From positions 23,171 to 87,170 of the forward strand of contig JBMTYG010000001.1 of NCBI GenBank assembly GCA_049454295.1: a stretch of DNA of 64,000 bases. The letters run 5' to 3'. Of this stretch, positions 44,207 through 52,992 are shown in pieces. The stretch comes from UBA7803 sp049454295. Lineage in GTDB: Bacteria > Pseudomonadota > Gammaproteobacteria > Pseudomonadales > Azotimanducaceae. Below the pieces are notes generated by a model, which was given only the letters and a program-made list of their open reading frames with translations, had not been told where the DNA came from and did not search any database. Both the position numbers and the translations under genes were made by a program. Position 1 is the stretch's first letter; the number at the start of each line of letters is the position of its first letter.

Positions 44207-45250
44207 CTAGAGGAAATTGCTCGCTAACCAGAGCGCAGCGCCGGTTGCCGCCGCGACCATGAGACCGATGATGAGGTTGCGGCGTCCAGAGCCACTCCCT
44301 TTAGCTTTGCCCGGGCGCGAGGAGGCGGGGCTCTTAGCGCGGGCCGCGCTGCCGTACAAGCGAATCTCACATTCCACCTGAGCGAACCGCAGCTTGTCGC
44401 CCTGCTGGAGATAGCTGATCGTCGTCTTATGTCCGTTCACCCAGGTGCCATTAGCAGACATCTGGTCAATGATGCGCCAGCGCCCGCTCTCTTCGACAAT
44501 TTTCGCGTGGTAGGCGGACACGCCGGAAAACTCGAGGCGAATATCGCGCTCTTCCGCCGTGCCGATGGTCCACTCCCCTCGACCCTCAACGAGGGCAAAG
44601 GCCATGCCCGCTGCCGGGCCTGCCACAATCACCAGGTGCGGTCCCTCGATGTGCATGGGCGCAGGCGCCTCGCCGGGGGTAGCAGGCGCATTGCCACCGC
44701 CTTCCGCCAGAGCGCGCATTTCCTCCGCCGAGAGGATACGCGTACCCTCCCCCTGATAGTCCGGGTCCGCCCAACTCCTCGGCACATGGCTCTGCAATGC
44801 CTCGGCCTCAAACCGCGGCGCGGCGGGAGCAGGCTCAGGGGCTGCGGCTGCGGCTTCAGGGGCTGCCGCTGCCGGGGTTGCGGGACGCATCACCGTCGCG
44901 TCAGGCTCTGGAGAACGGCGAATGACGGTGACGTCAGCGTCGTCGACTGCTTCCGCTTCCGGCGCCTCGACCACAAAGGACGCGAGATCAAACGCAACCC
45001 GATCGCCTCGATAGAGCAATGTGCGTGAGGCAATGCGCTGCCCGTTAACCGTCGTGCCGTTCGCGGAACCCAGGTCCTCGACCCACAAGCCATCGTCATC
45101 CAGCGTGAGCATCGCATGGCGTCGCGAAGGATGCCCTTCCGTTACCTTGAGCGCCGCATCATCACCGCGCCCCACAAGCGTCGGACCACGAATCTCGGTG
45201 CGATCGGAACCGCCCGGGTCATCGCCTTTGATCAGAAAGAAACCGCTCAT
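44207..45250 (-). CDS. Double-FHA domain membrane protein
   Basis: The 347-residue protein has an N-terminal FHA domain at about 22-95 with the phosphothreonine-binding set Gly-Arg28, Ser42-Arg-Arg-His45 and Asn64-Gly65-Thr66. A Pro/Ala-rich linker and a second FHA-like domain at about 224-298 follow. In the second domain the key Arg is replaced (IGTAEER) though SAYHAK and SANGTWVNG remain. A basic linker leads to a membrane helix at 325-345. Two D-x-T-[VI]-x-R motifs (Thr108, Thr119) follow FHA1. Its ATG overlaps the PP2C stop (ATGA). It is probably the phosphothreonine reader of the kinase/phosphatase pair. Confidence 0.9.
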   Translation of the reverse strand: MSGFFLIKGDDPGGSDRTEIRGPTLVGRGDDAALKVTEGHPSRRHAMLTLDDDGLWVEDLGSANGTTVNGQRIASRTLLYRGDRVAFDLASFVVEAPEAEAVDDADVTVIRRSPEPDATVMRPATPAAAAPEAAAAAPEPAPAAPRFEAEALQSHVPRSWADPDYQGEGTRILSAEEMRALAEGGGNAPATPGEAPAPMHIEGPHLVIVAGPAAGMAFALVEGRGEWTIGTAEERDIRLEFSGVSAYHAKIVEESGRWRIIDQMSANGTWVNGHKTTISYLQQGDKLRFAQVECEIRLYGSAARAKSPASSRPGKAKGSGSGRRNLIIGLMVAAATGAALWLASNFL

Positions 45251-46032
45251 GAGGATCTCATCCACATCCAGATTGAAAACGCCAGAACCCCGACCAGGGC
45301 ACCGGCCAGCACGGGGATCCACGCCGAAGATACCGGAGAATAACGGATCACGATGGCCGTTGCGTCATCACCGCCACGCTGCGCGCGCACCGCTTCGATC
45401 AGCGCATCCGCACACGCCTGCGGGTCGTCCGTATCGGCAACGATTTCCGCCATGCGGCGATCATTGAGCTCGCCGGTCACGCCGTCCGTGCAGAGCAGCA
45501 GAAGATCATCCGGTTCAAGCTGCATTCGGACTTGGTCGATACTCGGTTGCTCAAACCCGAGGCAGCGCAGCAGCACATTGCGATCCGGGTGGGTCTCAGC
45601 CTGCGCAGGGCTAATGCGTCCCTGCTGCACCATCTGCTGCACGAGAGAGTGATCCCGCGTCAGCCGTCTTAGCTCTCCATCCCGCCACAGATAGGCGCGA
45701 CTGTCGCCTACCCACGCAATGCGTGCCTCTCCGCTGCGCTGCTCGACATGCGCAGCCACCACCGTGGAACCCATTCCTCGACGTGCCCGCACTTCGCTAC
45801 CTTTGCGCACGACGGCTGCATGGGCGTCAGCAATGGCATCGACCAATCCGCGCTTCCGCTCTACTGCGAAGAGCACGCTGTCTCGAGCTACCTGGCTTGC
45901 AACATCACCCGCCGCGTGGCCGCCCATGCCATCGGCGACGACCCAGACGCCACGACCCGGGAGCGCGCCGTGGGCGTCCTCGTTCACCTGATGACGTACC
46001 CCGGTGAGCGTCTGCACGCCATAGCTGGTCAT
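45247..46032 (-). CDS. PP2C-type protein Ser/Thr phosphatase, membrane-anchored
   Basis: The 261-residue protein has the PP2C metal-binding motifs in order: QVNEDAHGAL, VVADGMGGHAAGDVAS, GMGSTVVAA, WVGDSRAYLW, LLLCTDGVTGEL and GGDDATAIVI. A C-terminal hydrophobic helix (WIPVLAGALVGVLAFSIWMW) anchors it, with the catalytic domain in the cytoplasm. It reverses Ser/Thr phosphorylation, most likely that of the nearby kinase. It starts 5 bases after the five-haem cytochrome stop and overlaps the FHA gene, so the signalling pair is at the end of the electron-transfer operon. Confidence 0.94.
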   Translation of the reverse strand: MTSYGVQTLTGVRHQVNEDAHGALPGRGVWVVADGMGGHAAGDVASQVARDSVLFAVERKRGLVDAIADAHAAVVRKGSEVRARRGMGSTVVAAHVEQRSGEARIAWVGDSRAYLWRDGELRRLTRDHSLVQQMVQQGRISPAQAETHPDRNVLLRCLGFEQPSIDQVRMQLEPDDLLLLCTDGVTGELNDRRMAEIVADTDDPQACADALIEAVRAQRGGDDATAIVIRYSPVSSAWIPVLAGALVGVLAFSIWMWMRSS

Positions 46033-46037
46033 GGCGT

Positions 46038-47300
46038 TCAGAGACTGGCCGCAAGACGGGTCATGGCAACCCGGAATTTCGCCGGATCATAGCTGCGGTC
46101 TGTTTCGACAGTTGCGAACACCGCATCCAGCGCGCCCTGCAGGCGATCGTGGTCGCCGATGTGGTAAGACAGACTTTCAATGCCGAGAAACGCCTGCTCG
46201 GCCGCAGCGAAGTCGGTGAGCGTTCCATTCGCGCCCATCTGCCCGATTGCCTTACGCACCGCCAAGGCCTGGGCAGCGGAGGCTTTGCCCGTGGTCCAGG
46301 GCTGACTGTCGATCCAGCGCGCAAGTTCCGCTGCCGCTGTGCGCGTTGCCGGTACGCTCTGCTGCCCGGCTTTGAGATAGGCAACCTGAAGCCGCCGCAA
46401 GTTGTCGAGCTCAGCGGGTGCAAGCACGCTGGCGACCGCCCGCAGCATATACAGATGCTGGTCCTGTAGACGCAGACCGCCAGGCTCAAGGCCCTGTTGA
46501 CGCCGCTCCTCAGCCCAGCGCAGATCGTCCATCGGGTGATGACAGCTGTGGCAGTCGAAGAACGCAAAGTCTGGCACACCCTCGCGCAAGAGCGGGGTAT
46601 TCAGAAGTTCGAGGTGCCGACGGGCGCTTTGCAGCTGTCCTGCGCGCCAGACGTCGAACCCACTCGGCTGCCCCTTGCGCTGCACATAATCTTCGTCGAC
46701 CCCATAGTGCGCGGGCTGATTCACCGTATACGCCTCAAGCTCGAACGATAGGCGCGGGTGGCCTGCGCCCATGATGCGGTGTGTGGCGAACTGGTTGCCG
46801 GTCCCAAGGTGACAGGACAGACAAACTTCGGCACGGACGTTGATGTCCTCGGTCGCGAGCATACCCTTGGCCAGATTGTCGGCATGACGCGTGCCGGGTT
46901 CGGTGTGGGTTTCAAGCCAGAGCTCCGCACCCCCATGACAGGCTTCGCAGCCAACGCCGTCGGACAGCTGGAACTTGGGTCCACGCTGCTCCGCCGGCAC
47001 ATTGTCGGCGTGGCAGTCGAGGCAGATCTTCGCCGTATGCGCACTCGGCAAACCGAGCTTACGCGCGATCGCCTTGGACTCCGGCGTGAGCAGTGTTTGA
47101 TAGGCTCCCGAGTGCTGGTCCTCGGAAGACCAAATACGGTACTCATTCAGCCAGACGTTACTGTTCGCCTGCTCCTCCAGCTTGCCATGACACACACCGG
47201 TCGCGCAGCTCGCCACGCCCATGTGCTTGCGCGAGTCCAGCGGCTCGGCAGCGGCAGGCAGCCCCACCAGCAGCAGCAGCAAAAGCGCGGCGCGTCCCAT
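46038..47300 (-). CDS. Five-haem c-type cytochrome
   Basis: The 420-residue precursor has a signal peptide (GRAALLLLLLVGLPAAAEP) and five haem-binding motifs. The first is of the spaced type CATGVCH (CX4CH); the others are CLDCHADN, CEACHGGAE, CLSCHLGTG and CHSCHHPMD. Several further histidines could be distal ligands. The first third resembles the multihaem families related to hydroxylamine-oxidoreductase-like cytochromes; the last 150 residues are helical and haem-free. The ATG at 47300 overlaps the upstream stop as TGATG. It is the last electron-transfer gene before PP2C. Partner proteins are inferred from the operon. Confidence 0.9.
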   Translation of the reverse strand: MGRAALLLLLLVGLPAAAEPLDSRKHMGVASCATGVCHGKLEEQANSNVWLNEYRIWSSEDQHSGAYQTLLTPESKAIARKLGLPSAHTAKICLDCHADNVPAEQRGPKFQLSDGVGCEACHGGAELWLETHTEPGTRHADNLAKGMLATEDINVRAEVCLSCHLGTGNQFATHRIMGAGHPRLSFELEAYTVNQPAHYGVDEDYVQRKGQPSGFDVWRAGQLQSARRHLELLNTPLLREGVPDFAFFDCHSCHHPMDDLRWAEERRQQGLEPGGLRLQDQHLYMLRAVASVLAPAELDNLRRLQVAYLKAGQQSVPATRTAAAELARWIDSQPWTTGKASAAQALAVRKAIGQMGANGTLTDFAAAEQAFLGIESLSYHIGDHDRLQGALDAVFATVETDRSYDPAKFRVAMTRLAASL

Positions 47301-50300
47301 CACCGGCCACCTCCTGCCATTGGTTGCTCGGGCATGGTCTCCGGGGTCGCGACGGGCGCCGGCTCTGCCGAGGGCATCGCGTTGGTCACGGACCAGGGCT
47401 TGCCGTCCTTCAAGTAGAGCCGATGCATCTCAGGCAGCGTGAAGGGCCGCGAACCACGACGCCCAAACACCGCTACCTGGCCACCCGTTTCATCGACGCC
47501 CCGGTCGCGCTCCAGCCCCTTCGACAGCGACAAGGCCGGCGTCGTGGTCGGGAAGTGGGCGATGAGTCGAGGATTCGGTTCAGGGCTGAATCCGTAGAAT
47601 TTGGGCTGCAGTTCCGGCGAGGTGAGTTGCAGCACCTTGAGTCCGCCCGCGCCGTCAGCCACATAGGCGAACAGCGAGGCATTCGTTGAGGCCACAACCA
47701 CGTCGCGCGCGTCCACCAAACGCCCATCGGCATTGAACTGCCGATACGCGCGCATAGCCTCCGGTCGCTCGACATCTACGATCAGTACACCGTCACGTCC
47801 CGCCGCAACGTAGGCATAGGTACGCGACACAAAGACGCCGTGCGCGTCAGCCACTGGGACCGTGTTGTTAGGAACCAGGCGCGGCACCTCCGGCTGGGTC
47901 ACGTCCACGGCCTTTAGACCCTCGGCGTCTGTCACAAACAGATAGCGGAATTGCAGCGACGCCCCACGCGGTTCCACCAAGGGAAGCGTTGCCGTCAGGG
48001 TCGGCGCCAGCGGGTTATCCACATTCACGATCACGAGCGCCGCGGGCGTTAGCACATAGGCGTAGTGACCGCCCAGGGTAATGAAGCGTGCGCCGTTCAA
48101 CACGCCACCGGGGTTCCAGGTCGCCCCGCGCTTGAGGAAGTTGTTGCGCGGTTCGCCGTCGACCAGTGTGTCGACGTTGACGGTGATCAGCCCTTCTTCA
48201 GCGTCGGTGATGAACATGTAGCTGTAGATCGGGTGGATCGGCTGCTCCATGTTGGTGACGCGCATGAGTTCGCCTTCGTTACGCGCCGGATTGACCGGCT
48301 GGTTCGTCGGCAGCGCCATGCAGGTCGCGTTCTTCGACTCCACCCGCGTGTCATGACCAAGCGGACTGAACGGCGCCGTGATGATGCGTTGGGAAATGCC
48401 CTTATTCGAGACACTGGCCGCATCGAATACGCGCGTGCCCTCGGATCCAGCGGCCGCAAACACATATTCGCCGCGCAATTGCACGCAGTGGATCGGCCCG
48501 CTCGGGTGGTTGTAGCCGTGCTCGAGCTTCTGACCGCGCGTTTCGTGATCACGGAACCAGTCCGGATACGCATAACGATGCAGATAGCTGCCAATGACTG
48601 CCTGAGGCTCATCCCACTCCGTCACCTGCACCGCTTCGAGCGAGCCTTCCGCGCCGACCCAAGCGTTGTAGCCGATGAAGTTGATGAAGTTGGTCCCGAA
48701 CATGAGCAGCTGCGCCATGATCGCGTTGTTGTCATTGCGTTCCGAGATGTGGCAGTCCTCGCACATCTTGGTTTCGGTCTTGCGTTCCGTGTGCGGATAG
48801 TGGGGGTTGAAGGCCTGCGAGGAATAACCGCTTGAGGCAATCGGCGGCTGCTGAATATAGATCTTCTCACGGTTCGCATTGGTCGAGGACAGGACCAGCG
48901 CCGACGTCGAGCGCACCGGCGCAATCTTGCCGCTCTTCGACGGCTCACGCATGCCGAGCAGGAACATGTCGTCCCGCGCCACCTGCGGGTTGTAGGTCGC
49001 GTAATTGCGGCTCTCACCGCCCTCGTAGTGGTGCCGCTCGGTCTTCCAGTTCGCTTCGATCGGCAGATGGCAGCCGCCGCAGGACGTCGTCCAAGAGGTA
49101 TGACAGGTGTAGCACTCCATGTTCTCATCGGAGTGCGCAAGCTCACCGCTTGGCACCTGAGGACCCCATGTCTGTTTGGCCGTGTCGCGGCTCATCAGCT
49201 TGGATCGCGCGGCCACCGGGTTAAAGGCGGGATTGCCCGGCGTGACGGAGTCCTTGACCAGCGACATTTCCCACTCGAGCTTGGGATCCAGCATGGAGCG
49301 CTGATAGAGCTTGTCGCCGATCCACTCAAACCGACGCCGTCCGTCCGGCGTCCGCAGCGTCGTCAGATCCATTCCGCCTTCGAGCGCAGCTGGCCCCGAG
49401 GTGTACAGGTTGGGGTACGACTTCGCCGTGCCATGACAATCCTTGCAGCCGATCTCGACGGCAAGCGCCACCTCGCCATGAATGTGGCCGTTGCCGTGGT
49501 TGTCCTGAGAGAAATGACAGTCGACACAGTGCATGCCCACATCCACGTGAATCGATGACATGTGCACGGCTTTGTCGAACTTCTCTGGATCCTCGTCCGA
49601 GACCTTGTTGCCCTCGGCATCGAGCAAATTGCCTTTGCGATCGCGCTTGAAGATCGCGCGGAAATTCCATCCGTGACCGTGGTAATCCGCGAACTGGGTG
49701 TCCGAGAGCTGCGGGTTCAGGTCGGATACGTTCTTCAGGAATTCCACATCCGCCCATTTACCCCGGGGCGCGGCACCCTCTGGGTTGCGATCGAGCGTCT
49801 TGCGCACCTCTGCATCGCTTGGGTACTGCTGCTCCTCCGGCCACATGTGCGGCGCATCGGATTCATAGTCCCACATGGTGTAACCCAGATAGGTGTTCAT
49901 GAACATGTTGGGCTGGTGCATGTGGCAGATCATGCATTGGCTGGTCGGGATCGCGCGGGTGAAGACATGCTGCAGCGGATGCCCGGTGCGATCCTTCGGA
50001 ATGGTTGGGTCCAGCGTGATGCTCTTGCCCTCGTGACCATGCTGCGCATAGGGCCCGGAATGCCGGGGATCACGATCATTGGCATAGACCACATGGCAGG
50101 AGGCACAGCCCGAATTGCGATAATCACCCGGTTGATCATTGGTACCCGAGAACCACAGGAACGGATCATTCAGACGGGTCTTGGTGATGTTGATGAGCGG
50201 CACTGAGATGCGAGCGCCGGTCCCAGGACCACGGTTTGACTGACGGATGTCGGGACGCCCAGGCTCCTCAATGCGTTGCAGCTGGCCGAGCGAATTTGGC

Positions 50301-51100
50301 AGGCCTGTCTCTGGAAACAGATTGCTGATGTTGCGCCCGCCACGCTCGAACACGCGGAAAATGTCGCCGGGTTTAACCGTCTCCCAGGTCGGAAGCGGGT
50401 AGAGATAGGGCAGCACGCCCTTCGCTTCCATTTCATCCTTGAGCTCATCCGGCACCTTCGGTCCATAGAGAATCGAAGGCTGTCCGTCGTCGGTATAGGA
50501 CTCGCCGATCATGTAATTCTTGAACGGCAAAATGCCGTTGTTATACGCGGCTCCACCCCAGAGCATGGCGCCCGTCGCATGGAGGCTGCGAATGGATGCC
50601 TCGATTATTCCTTGGTGACACGCGCCACAGGCGAGAGAAGCCACGCGATTGTCCGACGGGTTAGTGAAGCGTATGAATTCGCGCGACTCGCGGTTTAGCA
50701 GCGTGTACGTGCGTTCGGGGTTGGCGCTCGAGGGGTAATGCCAGTCATCCGGGTAGCGCGGCAGCACGTGCGCCTGTTCCTGAATCGCCGTGTATTGGGC
50801 GCTGCCCGCGGGGACACCCTCCTTAAGGGATACACCCGCATTGCCGCCATGACAGTCAGTACAACCGAGGCGTACCGCCGGGTTTACGTGCATGGTCTTG
50901 GTATCAGACTGGGTATGGCAGGAGATGCAGCCCTCACTTTTTGCTGCCGCTTGGGCCACGGTCTGACGTTCAGGCGCGGCGGGCGCCATAACGTAATCAC
51001 GCTCGACCGCCTTCGATGCAGAACTCGCCCACGCCGCCGGAAGCGCGCCGACCGTGGCGAGAACGACAACGAGACTCTTGACCAGTGTTCGTTTGTCCAT
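47300..51100 (-). CDS. Ten-haem cytochrome fused to LVIVD-type beta-propeller
   Basis: This 1266-residue exported protein has a signal peptide (LVKSLVVVLATVGALPAAWA) and ten CXXCH motifs in its first 790 residues: CISCH, CTDCH, CGACH, CASCH, CMICH, CVDCH, CKDCH, CYTCH, CGGCH and CEDCH. From about residue 850 it has repeated segments such as YVFAAAGSEGTRVFDA, YAYVLTPAALVIVNVDN, YLFVTDAEGLKAVDV and YAYVAAGRDGVLIVDV, an LVIVD-type propeller that may bind a partner or the cell surface. The haems are spread out, so other domains lie between them. Start ATG overlaps the barrel gene stop (TGATG). I know no characterised protein with this layout. Confidence 0.9.
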   Translation of the reverse strand: MDKRTLVKSLVVVLATVGALPAAWASSASKAVERDYVMAPAAPERQTVAQAAAKSEGCISCHTQSDTKTMHVNPAVRLGCTDCHGGNAGVSLKEGVPAGSAQYTAIQEQAHVLPRYPDDWHYPSSANPERTYTLLNRESREFIRFTNPSDNRVASLACGACHQGIIEASIRSLHATGAMLWGGAAYNNGILPFKNYMIGESYTDDGQPSILYGPKVPDELKDEMEAKGVLPYLYPLPTWETVKPGDIFRVFERGGRNISNLFPETGLPNSLGQLQRIEEPGRPDIRQSNRGPGTGARISVPLINITKTRLNDPFLWFSGTNDQPGDYRNSGCASCHVVYANDRDPRHSGPYAQHGHEGKSITLDPTIPKDRTGHPLQHVFTRAIPTSQCMICHMHQPNMFMNTYLGYTMWDYESDAPHMWPEEQQYPSDAEVRKTLDRNPEGAAPRGKWADVEFLKNVSDLNPQLSDTQFADYHGHGWNFRAIFKRDRKGNLLDAEGNKVSDEDPEKFDKAVHMSSIHVDVGMHCVDCHFSQDNHGNGHIHGEVALAVEIGCKDCHGTAKSYPNLYTSGPAALEGGMDLTTLRTPDGRRRFEWIGDKLYQRSMLDPKLEWEMSLVKDSVTPGNPAFNPVAARSKLMSRDTAKQTWGPQVPSGELAHSDENMECYTCHTSWTTSCGGCHLPIEANWKTERHHYEGGESRNYATYNPQVARDDMFLLGMREPSKSGKIAPVRSTSALVLSSTNANREKIYIQQPPIASSGYSSQAFNPHYPHTERKTETKMCEDCHISERNDNNAIMAQLLMFGTNFINFIGYNAWVGAEGSLEAVQVTEWDEPQAVIGSYLHRYAYPDWFRDHETRGQKLEHGYNHPSGPIHCVQLRGEYVFAAAGSEGTRVFDAASVSNKGISQRIITAPFSPLGHDTRVESKNATCMALPTNQPVNPARNEGELMRVTNMEQPIHPIYSYMFITDAEEGLITVNVDTLVDGEPRNNFLKRGATWNPGGVLNGARFITLGGHYAYVLTPAALVIVNVDNPLAPTLTATLPLVEPRGASLQFRYLFVTDAEGLKAVDVTQPEVPRLVPNNTVPVADAHGVFVSRTYAYVAAGRDGVLIVDVERPEAMRAYRQFNADGRLVDARDVVVASTNASLFAYVADGAGGLKVLQLTSPELQPKFYGFSPEPNPRLIAHFPTTTPALSLSKGLERDRGVDETGGQVAVFGRRGSRPFTLPEMHRLYLKDGKPWSVTNAMPSAEPAPVATPETMPEQPMAGGGR
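47516..47540 (-). repeat. Short repeat-like insert encoding PALSLSKG
   Basis: Within the ten-haem cytochrome gene, near residues 1188-1195, the coding strand reads gccggccttgtcgctgtcga plus aggg, giving PALSLSKG. This peptide turns up in unrelated bacterial proteins through a small dispersed DNA repeat. I see only one copy in this window, so the identification is tentative. Confidence 0.35.
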
Positions 51101-52992
51101 CAGTACGCAAGCACCAGGTTGAAAAGGATGTAATCCGCTTCTTCATCCGGGAACAGGTCGTCCCATCCCTTGCCCGGCAACAGCCGCGCCCAGGACGCCC
51201 GCAACACCACGTTCTGGGTCATGAACGGCCGGTAGGTGAATGACACCGACACGTCATGCCCGATCTCCTCATCAATAGGCGCCTGATTGCGCGCCGCTTC
51301 CAGCACTTCGGTACGATCGAAGCGCAAATAATTCCAGTTCACGCTCGCGCGAAGTTCAGGCAGCACATCGAGATCGACCCCGCCGCCCACCAGCCAAAGC
51401 CCTGGGTTGGTGAAGTTCGACTGGCCTTCCTCTTTCGAAGAACGCAGCGAAGGCAGCACGCCATTGCGGCCGGACAGGGCCACACGACCACCACCCACCA
51501 GCGGCACCGCCTGACGGATCCAGTAGCTCGTATCGGCACCCGCAAATTGGGGGTTCTCGAAGATCGCGTCGAACCCGTTGTCCTCATCGTCGTAGGGATC
51601 TTCATCGCCCGTTGCGTAGAGGAACGAGAGTCGCGGCCGAATCCAGCTGAAATCCATCGACGCTTCCGCCGCGAAAAAGCCTGCGGCGATATCGACCTTG
51701 CGATCGACGAAAGTGCCGGGGTCGCCCTCGCCAACGGCGAGGTAGGCGGATGCGGTCAAGTTGAAACGACCAAAATGTCCATCGCCGTTCAAACCGACAT
51801 AGGTGACCTCATACCCCCGCGGCCGCTCGCCGCCGACCGAGGCTGGGCGCTGGATAAAGCCGTTTTCGTCGTAATAAAAATCGTCGTCCTCGCGGTTGCT
51901 GTTGTGCATCACCGTCGCCTGCGAGACAAAGCCCTTAACAGGGAAGTCCTGCCAATACACATTGGCAGCGATCACATCGTCATCGCGAACGGATTTGGCC
52001 ACATCGTTAAGACCGCTATTGGTGTCCTTTTCGAGACGTCGAAACCAGGCCAGGTTGTACTGGAAGACGTTATTCGAACGATTTCCGAAGAGACGAACAC
52101 CCAGCTGATTGTCCTGAAACAGGAAGCCACGGAAATCTGAGGAAAACGGCTGGATGCCGACACGCAGACTGTCGAAATCATAGCGATCGGACACGTTTCG
52201 CAAATGCTTGTCGACAAACAGCGCTTGAATACCCACGTGTTCATCCGTGCGGTCCTCGCCGTGGCGCGGGTTCACGTTGACGCCCTGGACTTCTTCCAGC
52301 TCGACATAATTGACGTTGAACACGGGGATAAACCGGAATTCCCAATCCGGCGGGCGGAACACGGTGTCACCCTGGTAATACACGAACTCGAGCGCCACGT
52401 TCTCGACCGCGACGAGCTGCTCGGGTGCGCCGAAGATACCGAGTCCGCCAGGACCCGCTGTGGAATTGCCGCCCACCGGGGTCGGCACGTCACGGATCTC
52501 GAGCACGCTGTCCGAGATCACGCCCAGATTGAAGAACCAGTCATCGTGGATCGGCCGATCACCTTTCAGCGTGTTCTGGTTGTACGGATCCCACCAATTG
52601 TCCGGGTAGCCGAGCGTGTTCACGATGCGCCAGCGGTCGGGCAGCGGCACACGGTCTACATAGTCCGGCAGCCCGGGTCGCGGCACGACCGAAGCCGGGT
52701 TGGGTTTACGATCTGCCATGGCCGGAGAAATGCGCTGCCACTCGGACTGGCGAATGCGTCGACGGGTCGCCGCATTCGATACGGGCGCAGCTGCCTCGGA
52801 CGCCGTATCACTCCCCTCGGCTGGGGCCGGGCAGGGCACAGGCTTGAAGCCGGGACGCCGGCGCTGAACGATGCGACCCTCGTCGTTCTGGTAGCACACG
52901 GCCTCCGCGGCTACGGCGGTTGGCGCCCAAGGTAGCGCGAGCAGCAGCGCCGTGCTGCCACCCAGGAGCAGCCTGCTTACTTGTTTACGCAC
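51100..52992 (-). CDS. Outer-membrane beta-barrel protein of the cytochrome operon
   Basis: The 630-residue precursor has a signal peptide (VSRLLLGGSTALLLALPW... ending AVAAEA), a soluble N-terminal region with two cysteines 21 residues apart (Cys33, Cys54), and a long region of alternating strands (FRFIPVFNVNYVELEEV, YEVTYVGLNGDGHFGRFNLTASAYLAV, WIRPRLSFLYATGDEDPYDDE). It ends ADYILFNLVLAY with a C-terminal aromatic, typical of outer-membrane barrels. I use the GTG at 52992, with AGGAGG just upstream. It could be a sheath for a porin-cytochrome conduit, but it does not show clear MtrB hallmarks. No family name is certain. Confidence 0.82.
   Translation of the reverse strand: MRKQVSRLLLGGSTALLLALPWAPTAVAAEAVCYQNDEGRIVQRRRPGFKPVPCPAPAEGSDTASEAAAPVSNAATRRRIRQSEWQRISPAMADRKPNPASVVPRPGLPDYVDRVPLPDRWRIVNTLGYPDNWWDPYNQNTLKGDRPIHDDWFFNLGVISDSVLEIRDVPTPVGGNSTAGPGGLGIFGAPEQLVAVENVALEFVYYQGDTVFRPPDWEFRFIPVFNVNYVELEEVQGVNVNPRHGEDRTDEHVGIQALFVDKHLRNVSDRYDFDSLRVGIQPFSSDFRGFLFQDNQLGVRLFGNRSNNVFQYNLAWFRRLEKDTNSGLNDVAKSVRDDDVIAANVYWQDFPVKGFVSQATVMHNSNREDDDFYYDENGFIQRPASVGGERPRGYEVTYVGLNGDGHFGRFNLTASAYLAVGEGDPGTFVDRKVDIAAGFFAAEASMDFSWIRPRLSFLYATGDEDPYDDEDNGFDAIFENPQFAGADTSYWIRQAVPLVGGGRVALSGRNGVLPSLRSSKEEGQSNFTNPGLWLVGGGVDLDVLPELRASVNWNYLRFDRTEVLEAARNQAPIDEEIGHDVSVSFTYRPFMTQNVVLRASWARLLPGKGWDDLFPDEEADYILFNLVLAY

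Noticed and set aside
39959..46032. Type VI secretion regulatory cluster (kinase, PP2C, FHA)
   Set aside because: No Tss, Hcp, VgrG or ClpV-like gene is present in the window, so the trio is not assigned to secretion.
52204..52935. Plus-strand frame of 243 codons opposite the outer-membrane barrel
   Set aside because: No motif, no ribosome-binding site, and it is fully covered by the barrel gene.
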